A DNA stretch of 64,000 nt from Epiperipatus broadwayi (Eukaryota; Onychophora; Udeonychophora; Euonychophora; Peripatidae). Location: contig JAQFVV010000012.1 of NCBI GenBank assembly GCA_028023455.1, positions 9,400,499 to 9,464,498 of the forward strand, in the 5' to 3' direction. The notes beneath the pieces were generated by a model, which was given only the letters and a program-made list of their open reading frames with translations, was not told where the DNA came from and did no database searches. This document shows positions 35,466 to 46,425 of the stretch, piece by piece. Each line of letters starts with the position of its first letter. The first letter of the stretch is position 1. Made by a program: the position numbers and the translations under genes.

Positions 35466-38400
35466 TAGGATACATTAAATTGAACCTCCTTTGCAGATGG
35501 GAAAAATGCAGTCCTGTTTAATAAAAAATGTGAGGATGTGGCTCAGATGTAAGTTTTTATTACAAACATGAACTTGTTAAAAATATTAAACTACTATCTA
35601 TGGCTATAACAAGCAAGCATATCACCAAGAACAGCATTCACTGTATAAACATTGACAACCGAACAAAACATGCTTGGGCAGAAAGCAATTTTCTACTATT
35701 TTTTTTAAACATTGATTACTGCTAATGTACAGCTTTTTACAAATTAAAATTATTTAAGTAAATCAATTAACTTATAAAACAGCTTTTTTATATAGTTTTG
35801 TTTAAATATAATTATTTATTAGCTTTTTTATTTTAAAATCAGTGAGAAAAATCTTTGAATAAAAATATTCACAATTTTCTCTATAACAAACAAACTTCTT
35901 TGATCTTTCTACCAATTTACAAAAATAAAATTTTGTTATAACAATATTATTTTGTTTAATTATTAAAATATCCAAATAACTAGCAGTAATGAACATTGAA
36001 TGTGGAAATATAATTTTTAAAATCTACTTTATAAATGAACATGAAATTTGAATATTGTAACACAGTGACTTCATTACATTTAAACAATGATAACAATCAT
36101 TTTAAAATTGACATTATGTAAATAAAAACTCAATTTCTGTAGATAAAAGATATTGTCAAATGCTTCCAATTAGTATAAAAAATGAAAACTACCTGAAAAC
36201 CCTTTTTAATCAAAGTAACAACTGGTAAGAGTTAATTAAGATTAACCAACAATTTTAAACTTATTTCAAAGGATTTTAAATTCAAATAAATATTATAATA
36301 CACAAATTTGCAAACAATAGACTGTTAAGACTATTAACTCTTTTAATAGTGATTCAGTCCAATTAATTATCGTATTTTTTTTTAACTTTATACATATTCA
36401 ATATTGTATGAAAGTGTCACAAATCTACAATTTTATAATTTCATCTGATGGCTGTTTTGGATTAGATGATTTTTGAATTTTCTGAGGTAAAAAAATCCAT
36501 CAACTTTTTTAATGAGCCAAATGATACAAAACTATAGATTTTTGTGTCAAATGTAAACTTAAAAAAATACACTAGTATAATTCATTCTTAATAGTGTTTC
36601 TGGTACGGTTTTGGTAATTTTCGATGAAATTTAAATTTTTTTGATGTGGACTGGATAAAATAAATCTGCAAGTTTTATAAGTACCATAGATGAAATGTCT
36701 AAATGCTTGGTTGTATTAGTAGTCTTTCTCCTCCTAGGGCTTAAAAATGATCCAGAGTGCTTAATAAAACAGCACCTTAGTTCCAGTGACATATAACATA
36801 TCTGCTTTTAAAAAAATAAAATTTTGCAATTAGGTGCAAAATATTTTGAAAGTTTATTTCTTAAAAAAAAAAAAGTGATTTAAAATTCTGGAAAAAAGCT
36901 ATATATAATTGTCATTATATATGCAAAATTTAGATCTCAGTGGAATCCTAATTTTTCAGATTTTTTTTTCATAATGATGGTAAAAAAAAAAATGAGATCA
37001 TGATTTTTATAAATATAAAATCATTAAGTACATCATAAAAAAATTATAAATTTTTTCATTATAGAAATCAAGTTTTTCTTTTCTGGTTAATAAAATTTAT
37101 TTTTCCATTTGCAAAAACTTATATAAATTATTAAAGTTAAAATATTCTAAACAGAGATAAAAATATAGTTCTTTGAGAATGAAAGTATTGTATATTGTTA
37201 TATCATGCAGTTTCTTCTTGCAAAGAGAGTTCTTTGAATTATTAATTAAATATTATCACCTCAAACATCTTTGCAGGTGGAAAAAAAAAACTTTAATGTT
37301 TAATTTTCTTAAATTATTTCATTTGTGTGGTTGAGCACATTTGTAATGACAGACTCGAGAACTAAAAGTTTCAAGATTAACACTCAATCTGTCATTTACA
37401 TCACATGACATCCTTAATAATCCATTATACAATTACTTTTTTTATCTCTAAACCAATATATTGTTTGTGATTTTCTGTTATGTTCACTTCAAATTTTAAA
37501 ATAAATACAATATGCAAAACTTGTAACTTATGAAAAAAAAGAGTATAAAAATGGAATTTAAAACATTTAAAATAATGACAACTCTCTCCATCTGATGTTG
37601 TAATGCTTTAATTTAAACTTTATTTTTGCAATTCTTTTTACTTAAAATGTAAAGACAAAAAAAGAAAATCTTAAGCCAGTTTAAGATAGAAAAACTATAC
37701 CATCAAACTGTTCTCTTTCACATGATTTAAGCATAAAACATTTAAATAAGTATCTTTCTTGTATTGATGAATATTAGTTACTAAATAGCATTACGATGTA
37801 AAAAATATCTCAAAATAAAAGATCAAAAATATTTTGCAAAAAAATTGTTCATTGAACAAGACTAATATAAATTCATAAATAATTTTCTATTCGTCAATCA
37901 TCTAGTAAAATAAAAAAAAAAAGGAATATTGTCAATGATATAAATCACTTAATATCAATGATCAACCATTGCTTGAAAGTTTAAGAGTACAATTTTACTT
38001 CTCATATTTCAAGCAAATAACCAAAACATTATGAAAAAGGAAAAATGGCCACCACAATAAGTAGATGTATCATTGAAAAAATTTCGGAATTGTTAAAAAA
38101 AGTTTATGTATAAAATAAAATAATTTTTGGTCATCTAGTAAAATTTATTAACTATTCAAGAATAAACATCATTCAGAAAAAAAATGGATTTTCAACTTTT
38201 GCTGATCTATAACTTAGCTGATTGGGGGGGCATTCTGCTTATAAAATTAAAATCCTATTATACTAGCAAATTGATGACTAGAAGAGTAAAATTAAAATAT
38301 TTATATCTAATAAATAATTATAGATTGACTAATTATATAAAATGTTTAACTAAAATAATGTGTAACATAGCATCTTTAAAATTCTACCTGAATGAATAAA

Positions 38401-41400
38401 CCATTTTCCAGAAAGTAATTACATAAAAGAGTAGCAAACCAATTAGGAAATTCATAGAAATAAGTTTATATAAATAAGACAGTTGAAAGAAGTAGTCTTA
38501 AAAGTAGCTTTGAAAAGTACTGATGAATTTTACATATATCTTTTATGAACAGTAAAATCACTAAAATTTCTACATTCTTAAGTCTCTTAAATTCTTTTGT
38601 TTATTCAGCAAAGAAAAACACAGTTAATGTTACATCAAAAACAAGTTTTATAAAAGTTGATATTAAGATTACAACTGGTAGTTTTTATAGTTGATTATAA
38701 GAGATTATTTGTTATATTGCCAGCTTATTTTCCATAGATTAGTATATAGATTTTTTTTAATATGGTTGTATTTTTTTAATAAATTATTTTTAAAAAAATA
38801 TCTAAAACTCAATTTTCTTAATTGTGGATTAAACAAAAAAACTGAAAAATAAAAATCTCATTAAGATATATGATCTGAAAATCTGAATTTCTTCAAATGG
38901 AGGTACATACATTATGTACAATAAAAATATTAAAAAAACTCAAACAGAACAAAATAATTTTTGTATTCTGTTTTTAGTTTGATCCTAATTAAAAATATAT
39001 TTTTGTGTGGTTTAACTCCTGAAGTTATATTTTTCTTTAAACAAAAAATTCAGAGTCATTGATTTAAAAATAACTAATAATAAAATTGTAAAACTGGAGG
39101 TTAGGAATGACAAATAAAAAAAAGTGTAAAAAGATTTTGCTAAAATCTGAAAAATTACATAAAAATTAAACCACTTGATATAAAATGATTACGATCAAAG
39201 AAAATGAGTTTATTGTAAACAAAACATCACAGAATTTATAACTGATCAAAAAAAAATAAAACCAAATTTCAATTATAAATAGCCACACATTTTATAAAAG
39301 CACATTCCTTCATCAAATTAAATAAAAATATGGTGATAAAAAAGTATACTTTATTATATTATCTTGGCCAAAAAATCAAAAATATTTTCTACAATATGTT
39401 TAATAAAATTTTGCCAAAGTCTGAATTAAATTGTGCATAAATAATGCTTTGTAAGATTATTGTGACACTTTTAAAAGTATATAATTCACTTGTTTTAGTT
39501 GTCATTGTTTGGTTAAAATTCTCAATCACATTTTATAAGAGCAGTTTTTGAGAGAATTATCAAAATAAAGTGATATTTCTTAATGGAATAAACTGCTCTA
39601 TCACTATCAGGTTTAAACGTTTTGAAAACAATCAAAACCACTCTGGTTACCAACACAAGATTTATCAATTCTCCATAAATTAATAACCATAATTACAAAG
39701 AATACGAAAAAATACAAATGATAATTTTTATAACTTTTCAAATTTTAAATAGAAAATTAAATTAATATTACATGAATATGTGTTTATTTTATTGCATCCA
39801 AACTTTTAATAATCATATTTTGTTGCAATATTTTGATATTAAAATAATATTGGAAAAAAAAGGTTTTCTAACATAAATGTTTAAAGAGTATCAACTTTTT
39901 TCTTCCGAAAAATAAATTTTAAACTTTTCAACATGTGTGTGATCAGGTGGGTCAGCAATATGAGATGGCATGGAGAGTTGAGGGTCATATGAAAGTCTGA
40001 GTTCTAATCTTGCATACATTATATATATATGCAGGTTTAAGACTGTATAGTGAATTAATTTACTAATTAAGATAGTAAATCAGCCATTTAATTTTGATGA
40101 TATCTAGAAAAATAGATTACCTTCTCCTTACCTGTTCTATCTGACAATATTCATGTAAACACACATATAATACTAAAACTATATTATGTGCATATTTTAT
40201 AAATTTAAATTAGTTAAATATTAGATCTATATTTCCTATGATTGGACATCCTTTGTATGAAATGCTCTAATGTGATGCATCATTTGTTTACAGTGGAATG
40301 ATTTTCTACTTTAAACATTAGTGATATATACCATTAATGAGTACTCAAGTTATTATTATTTTTAATGATTAGTCATCATTGCTTCTAAAATATTTTTTCT
40401 GATGTTTAAATTCAATTAATATTAGCAAAAAGAATGTATATTTATAACATCTGTCATTATACGTGAACTTAATATAAGTTTTTTGCCAATAGAAAACTAT
40501 GGACACCAGGCAAAAAAAGACTAAAGCCTAATGATAATACTTGAATATCATGGGTGGAAGATTGCACTGCTGCCTATCCTTTAGTACAATTTACTTTGAG
40601 ATCCATTATATCCCTCACATTATTTAGAAATATAAATTAACACTTATCCAGTGCTACAACATTTTTTAATCAAGAATGACAACACAATTGCATTATCTCC
40701 AGATTATCAAAATAAATAGCACTATACTTTTCATGTAATTTTCTCTAAATCCATATAGTTGTGACATTCTATAAGTTTTGAAATATCCAGCTATTTACCA
40801 TAAAAATAGTTATTTTTTTTTTAATTATACAATTTCTTTTCTCACTTTCATTTATTAGATTTAGTCTGCGAGACGATTTTATTAGTGTAAATCATAATAT
40901 TTTTTCTTAACAACAACATATTTAGCTTCATTCTATAAATCATAATTGAAATATTTCCTTCAAAAATTCTGAGAGAGAAGGTTTCTAAAGATTAAAATAT
41001 TCGTTGTAAATTTTAAAAAGCAGAAGAAAAAACTACCAAAACATGGTTAGGAAATCAAGAACATGACGACAGAAAAAAGGTCAACAATACAAGTTTGTTA
41101 AAAAAAAATTTGACTCCACATTTAGAGGACTAATACTATAAGCTATAAGTGCATAACATTCCAAAAATTACATAAACATAAAACAGTTTTAAATAGCCTC
41201 CTGTAACAATATTCTTTAAAAAAAATAGTGAAGAAAAAACAACAATTAGGGAGGCTAGTTAATTATTTAAATGATAAGAATTTAAGGTTTCTTTCACTTA
41301 TTAATTCATTATATTAAAATAGCCAAATATTCATTTTCTGATCTACAATTGGATCATGAGTTAAGTTGGCTATGGAATGAATAGTCATCTGAAAAAAAAA

Positions 41401-42733
41401 AAATCAAAATTATTTGTAAACAATAAAAATGTCTATGTTTTACCAGACCTGGATTTGATTCCTAGTTTGTGGTATGCACATATAAGTACTAGCCACTAGA
41501 TTCTTTAACCCTATTGAATTTTGGTATTTTCTATTATTATACCTAATGGAAGTTTTTGAAAATACTCAACCTTTCACTTTAATAAATTTTTATTTTATAC
41601 TAAAATACAATAAAATGGACTTGATTTTTTTTTAAATTTACTTTTATAAAAGAATAATATTCTAAAAAATCATATCTGAATTTTGTAAATATTTAAAAAC
41701 TCAGTTGTAAATAGAACAACAGATGCAAATGTCACTAATGATGTTAGTGTATACATTTTTTCATAAAATGAACAAATTATTACTTCTTTTAAGTTTTTTT
41801 TAAAAATGCAAATGAATGAACGTGGATTTGTGATAAATTTATCAAATTTTGTTTTAAAATCTAATATTTGCTTTACAATTATTAAAACATTTGAAAAAAA
41901 TCTAACACCAGGTCAATGAGTTTCACATAAAGCAAGGACACACTGTGTTAATCCCATATTTTTTATTCCAAAAATATTAAGTGAAAACAAGATTACAAAA
42001 GGAATACCCTTAAAAGAACATTTTCCTTCAAGAATAATTAAGACAATTGATGTTTTCCGTCTACACACTACTGACCTCTTTAGATTTTTTTTCCAGTTAA
42101 AAAATCAATAAAACCAGTACAACAGCATATAAGTCATAAAAAAGTCCTATGCTAATAACGGTTATGATAATAGTGAAAGAGCAATTGGAAGAAATAAAAC
42201 ACACTTTTTGAACTACAGTAGACTAAAGTTTTGTGTATATAATGTCATACACTGATTGTGATAATTTTTTGGTGAGAAATGCCTAACTCCATAGAACTAT
42301 TCAGTATTTAGGCCAGAGCCTAATTGCTGGAATAATTATTGTGTAAACTGTGTGAATGTTAAGATTGAAGAATTTTCATTTTCCATCCATTTTCACATTC
42401 ATATTTCTTTGCAAATAAGGTAAAAAATCAATTAATATGAAGAAATAATTCACAGAGGATCATTAACGGATGATGCTCTGTTGTCCAACAATTCACATTT
42501 GTATCACTGAATTAATTAGTCAAAGTAAAATTTTTATATTGAATATATTAGCTCCTATGTTGATAGAACAGAAATGTATATTCACCAAAAATTTTCTTTT
42601 TTTTCCTGCACTAATATTCATAAATATATACTGCATGTATACATATGTATATATAGTTTGTGTAACAAATCATAAAATTACTGCAGACTTAAATATTAAA
42701 TGCAACCATTTGGCTTCAGTGGCGGTAACATGA
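35466..42733. other. Long AT-rich non-coding stretch
   Basis: Over 7 kb without a supportable exon or transposon. G7 at 38224-38230, many poly-A/T runs, and scattered short G+C-richer spots (39945-40020 and 41440-41500) with a weak SINE-like feel. ORFs at 35802-35996, 38184-38399 and 42470-42733 have no domain-like content. Confidence 0.6.
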
Positions 42734-42749
42734 TTGCCGCTAGCGGCAA
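42734..42749. repeat. 16-bp perfect G+C-rich palindrome
   Basis: TTGCCGCTAGCGGCAA reads the same on both strands, in otherwise A/T-rich sequence. Possible transposon-end or protein-binding palindrome; function unknown. Confidence 0.9.
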
Positions 42750-42941
42750 ATGATTCGTTGAAATTTTTTCTTTTTAAAGTTGTGGAGAAACTATAAGCAT
42801 GATATTTACAAAAATCCCAACATTCTCTGCTGCTTGAGTTTCTTTTTAAAATAGTGTAATGCTTATTAAAATCGGATAAAATTTGGATTTTTTAATATTT
42901 TTATTAATAGGTTCATTTAATTTTTTTTCTTTTCTATTCAG

Positions 42942-43060
42942 TTTATTAAATTGCATCAAGAAGACAAAGGCACAATTTTTATATCGGCAAGATTCTGTAA
43001 TAAAATGGATTAAAGATGTCTCAATGATTCAAGATCTTCATCCTGATAAAATGTAATATT
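42942..43060 (+). CDS. Candidate exon A of an unknown gene
   Basis: A strong acceptor (T-rich tract ending CTATTCAG at 42941) is followed by an open frame of 37 codons starting at 42943: LLNCIKKTKAQFLYRQ, DSVIKWIKDVSMIQDLHPDK, M, then TAA at 43054. GTAAGT follows at 43061. The sequence has protein-like composition (amphipathic, one W), unlike the low-complexity frames nearby. The stop before the donor means either this is the last coding exon or the frame is chance. An alternative GT at 43053 would join to exon B in a second frame. I do not recognise the product. Confidence 0.3.
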
Positions 43061-43960
43061 GTAAGTATTCAATTTTAATTTTTATTATTATTTGCATGGT
43101 ATTTTAAATTTTCATATTATTTGCATAGTATTATTTTAAATTTTTTTATTATTTGATAAATGTATAATTTACTAACGTGTTTGCATTTGTATTAGTGTGT
43201 TTAGTATATAAATTATACTTGTATTCAAATATAATGTAGTGGTTTATGTACAATGTAATTTTGGCCTCTGATCCAAGTTTGAGGCAACTTATTTTAGACA
43301 TAATGATTCTCAAAAGATTTAATAATTTATTAAAGTGTTTATATTTCTATTAGTGAGTTTGTGTTTGCACTTGCATATCTGTGTTTATATAACAAGTAAT
43401 GATTTTTATATAAAAAATTAAGATATTATAGAGCAGTACAATGTAAATTTTAAGACTGATTATCAGATGTACAGAAAGGTTGCAGTTGATAAAACAATCA
43501 CAAAATTTACTGGGCATAGTACCATGTGAAAATATAAAATTTTAAAACAAATGAAGAGATTTTAAGTGGTGTGTGTGGTGATAGCCACAATGGTTATGGA
43601 ATTGTATGCCTTGATGCTCTGGAGTCAGTAGTTTTGCACATTATTTTCAAGTCTATAGCTAGCAAATGAGCTTTATGTAAATAAATTGTATCTCTATGGG
43701 ACAATAAATATAACAAGATAGCATCACTGGTGTGCACAAAAAATATAAACATGACTGGTGTACACAAAAAATATAAAATTAAGAAATGAAACATTTTATC
43801 ATTGATATAGGCAGTAACCTTCAATTTCTAGTTTTGGATAGACAAGAAGTCAATTGCTATGATACAAATTCATACCCACTTTCTAGAAATGATTTATTTT
43901 GTATCTTTTATTAGGATGCATCTTTTTCTTATAGATGTCTTGAGATTTTTTAACTTTTAG

Positions 43961-44030
43961 GGTACAAGATAAAAATGAAGAATTTTTATGCGACTATTTT
44001 TGCAGATTCTGAAGCTATGGATTATCTCAG
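43961..44030 (+). CDS. Candidate exon B of an unknown gene
   Basis: Seventy bases between TTTAACTTTTAG and CAG|GTAAAA, with one frame fully open: YKIKMKNFYATIFADSEAMD then YL plus two bases. It contains an ATG at 43975 that could be a start. It lies 0.9 kb after candidate exon A on the same strand. Joining to A is not straightforward in phase, so they may be alternative or unrelated. Unrecognised. Confidence 0.25.
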
Positions 44031-44454
44031 GTAAAAAGTATCATATATAATTTGAATGAGAATTTTATGAGGAATACAAAACAATTATCAATGAAGATGT
44101 AATTTAAACTTAATTAATGACAAATTAGAAATTATGAACAAACAATAAAGTAATAATTATTTCAGATATTGAAATTCTTTTTTCCTTACTTTTTTAATAA
44201 TAATTACTATTTGTTTTAGCCCTATTGTTTTCCTTAGTTTTTCTATTTTCTGTCAATATACACCTAAACCTCACTTAGCGATTGGCTACTTAGAGATATT
44301 TCACAATAGCGATCATCATCAATTTGTACCCACTACTTCGATTTACAATCGATTATTCGTTATAACAATGGGAACATTTTTTTTTTTTTTAAATTTAGAA
44401 CATATAAACTTAAAATATATATAATTAATGAATCTATAATACTATATACTATAC

Positions 44455-44557
44455 ATATAAGTGTTGAATGTCTTTAGAAAAATTAAACTTTATTTAAATA
44501 AAGACTTGGATTATTTAAATAAAGTTTAATTTTTCTAAAGACATTCAACACTTATAT
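44455..44557. repeat. Perfect 47-bp inverted repeat with 9-base loop
   Basis: ATATAAGTGTTGAATGTCTT... at 44455-44501 is the exact reverse complement of 44511-44557, separated by AGACTTGGA. No mismatches in 47 bp shows that it is recent or maintained. Confidence 0.95.
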
Positions 44558-44726
44558 TAGATAATGAAATAGTCCAATATATAAATATAGTACACTTTCA
44601 GGAAAACATTTAATTACTGTATACACCCAGGTCTCGTTTTATGCGGATTTATTTAATGTGATTTTGAAGTTATGCGATTCATTTTTCTTCTTAATATCTT
44701 TGTATGTGGTTTTCTTTTATGCGATA

Positions 44727-44855
44727 AAAATTATTAGATCAAAAGTCGAGCTCTGATAATGCGCTATTACTTTAAATATTATAGATTTTGCACACTCACA
44801 CGTCATATTTAAAGTAATAGCGCATTATCGGAGTTCGACTTCCATCTAATAATTT
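44727..44855. repeat. Subterminal inverted repeat in the inner Tigger
   Basis: About 50-bp arms: AAATTATTAGATCAAAAGTC...GATAATGCGCTATTACTTT at 44727-44780 and its reverse complement at 44803-44855, with only a handful of differences. The perfect core is GATAATGCGCTATTACTTTA. This may be a transposase-binding region or a small element inserted within the Tigger. Confidence 0.85.
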
Positions 44856-45362
44856 CAATATTTTCAGTACTTTATAATAGTACTGTAATAGATTTTATAC
44901 AATAAAGAAGTTCAGAATTCACTTAAAATCAGGATTTCCCCATTTTATATATACACATTAAATTTTACAAGATTATAATGTAAATCTGTTCAAACGTTAT
45001 AGATGCCTATACTATGCATATTATTGTTTTTTCATTTTAAATCACGTTCTATTTTTGCTATTTAAAAAAAGAGTACATAATCAATTAATCATTTAGTGTC
45101 CGTAAGTTTATTTGAGTAACAGTGTAGGGCACAATTAAATTTGACAATTAAAAATTACGTAATGTGATCTGAAATTAATGTGATTGTGAAACAATGAAAT
45201 TTGAGTTTTAAACGGAATTGAAAAGTAAAAAATTAAAGACAAAAGTAAAAATTTAATTTTTGTTGGTTTTAATTAAATTTTGCCCAACAGCGGTGAGTAG
45301 ATGTCTTTTTATTATAATAAGTCTAAGTTCTTATTTTTATTTTAAACTTTTAGTTTACCCTA

Positions 45363-45718
45363 ATGGAGAGGAAAAAACACTCAAGAAAGTGAATTTCTTT
45401 GGAAACAAAAATTTCAATTTTAGATCGCTTAGTGAATTGGGAAGGATCAACAGCGATTGGAAAACATTTTAGTTTGGCCGAATCCACTATAAGAGCAATT
45501 TATTGGGATTTAGATATAAAGGCCATAGAGTTGACAAAGATTACATTGTGAAAATGGAATGGAGCAGAATATGGGAAAACTTAGACTGGGGAATGTAAAA
45601 TAAAGTAGCTAACAGGTTTCTCTGGGCATAATTGCTGAGAGATTCTTGACTTCGTTTAAGGAGAAGCTACAGTACATCACATGATGAATCTGATGTCTCA
45701 AATAGCGATAATGATTAA
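45363..45718 (+). pseudogene. Tigger/pogo transposase remnant (CENP-B-type N-terminus)
   Basis: From ATG at 45363: MERKKHSRK, an in-frame TGA, then SLETKISILDRLVNWEG and STAIGKHFSLAESTIRAI. This is the first helix-turn-helix of CENP-B/Tigger transposases, which binds the element's ends. The frame stops at 45549. Further on (about 45675-45718) TSHDESDVSNSDND and a stop look like the acidic tail typical of the family. The DDE catalytic domain that should lie between is absent, so the product cannot transpose the element. Confidence 0.75.
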
Positions 45719-46425
45719 AATACCATACATGTATTTAAAAAAATGTAAATTACGCATAAAAATATGTTGTTTTGAATAAAATTAAATACTGTAGTTAATA
45801 AAAAAAAGTTTTCTTCTATCAATTTTTTTCAAATTTGAAATTTTTTATTAATCATATTTTATTTCCTTATTTGTTTTTATGTGAATTTTAAAGTAATTTT
45901 ACATTTGTTGCTTTGCTTTTATACAATTTTTGGAAAATTACAGTACCTATCCCCCATTTTTCAAGCTAAGTTAAGTCTATTTTTGTGTGATTTCTTTTGT
46001 GTGCATTTTGAGGAACTTATCTACCACATAAAATGAGACCCAGGTGTATTATTAATTACTGTATATTATTTTTAGAACACCTGGTAATTATGTAAAAATA
46101 GTTATTAATTTTGTAACTTCAGTTAAAAATGTTGTTTATACCCAAGGGGTTTCAGATCAAAAGAAAAACAACATTCTAAAGCAGTGCAATGTTGAATTTG
46201 AAAAAAGTTTAAAAGTAAAACAGATTGCATTTAAAATAAGTGTTAATGAATAATTTTTTTTAATATGTACTTTATTCCTAAGTTAGTGTAATTTTTTAGT
46301 TTTAGGAACCGAGCAATTTTTTCCCCATAGATCCCCATTATAAATACGTATTCTGTATAGGATATTCTTGCTTAATGATGAGTTTTGGAGAACCAATTGT
46401 CATCGCTAAGGGGAGTAAAGATATA

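Larger units (their letters stand above)
44624..46046 (+). mobile_element. Inner Tigger element, internally deleted
   Basis: The ends are inverted repeats: CACCCAGGTCTCGTTTTATG on the left and, reverse-complemented, CACCTGGGTCTCATTTTATG on the right. Each is flanked by TA (44622-44623 and 46047-46048), the target duplication of Tc1/mariner/pogo elements. The termini are of Tigger1 type. Within it are the start and end of a transposase only, so the catalytic DDE core has been deleted. A subterminal inverted repeat lies at 44727-44855. The 12-base TTAATTACTGTA occurs just outside both ends. Confidence 0.8.
44258..46425. mobile_element. Outer Tigger/pogo-like element, interrupted
   Basis: The left end TATACACCTAAACCTCACTT-AGCGATTGG (44258 on) and the reverse complement of the right end (TATATCTTTACTCCCCTT-AGCGATGACAATTGG, ending about 46425) share a CTTAGCGAT core with pyrimidine-rich outer bases. 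Such TTAGCGA termini are typical of a group of Tigger/pogo transposons. No transposase of its own was recognised; its interior is occupied by the palindrome at 44455-44557 and the element at 44624-46046. Its exact ends are uncertain by a few bases. Confidence 0.55.

Noticed and set aside
39945-40020. SINE-like stretch with a weak B box (GAGTTCTAATC); similar weak signals at 12760-12850, 41440-41500 and 48785-48850
   Set aside because: No tail, target duplication or second copy aligning over its length was seen.
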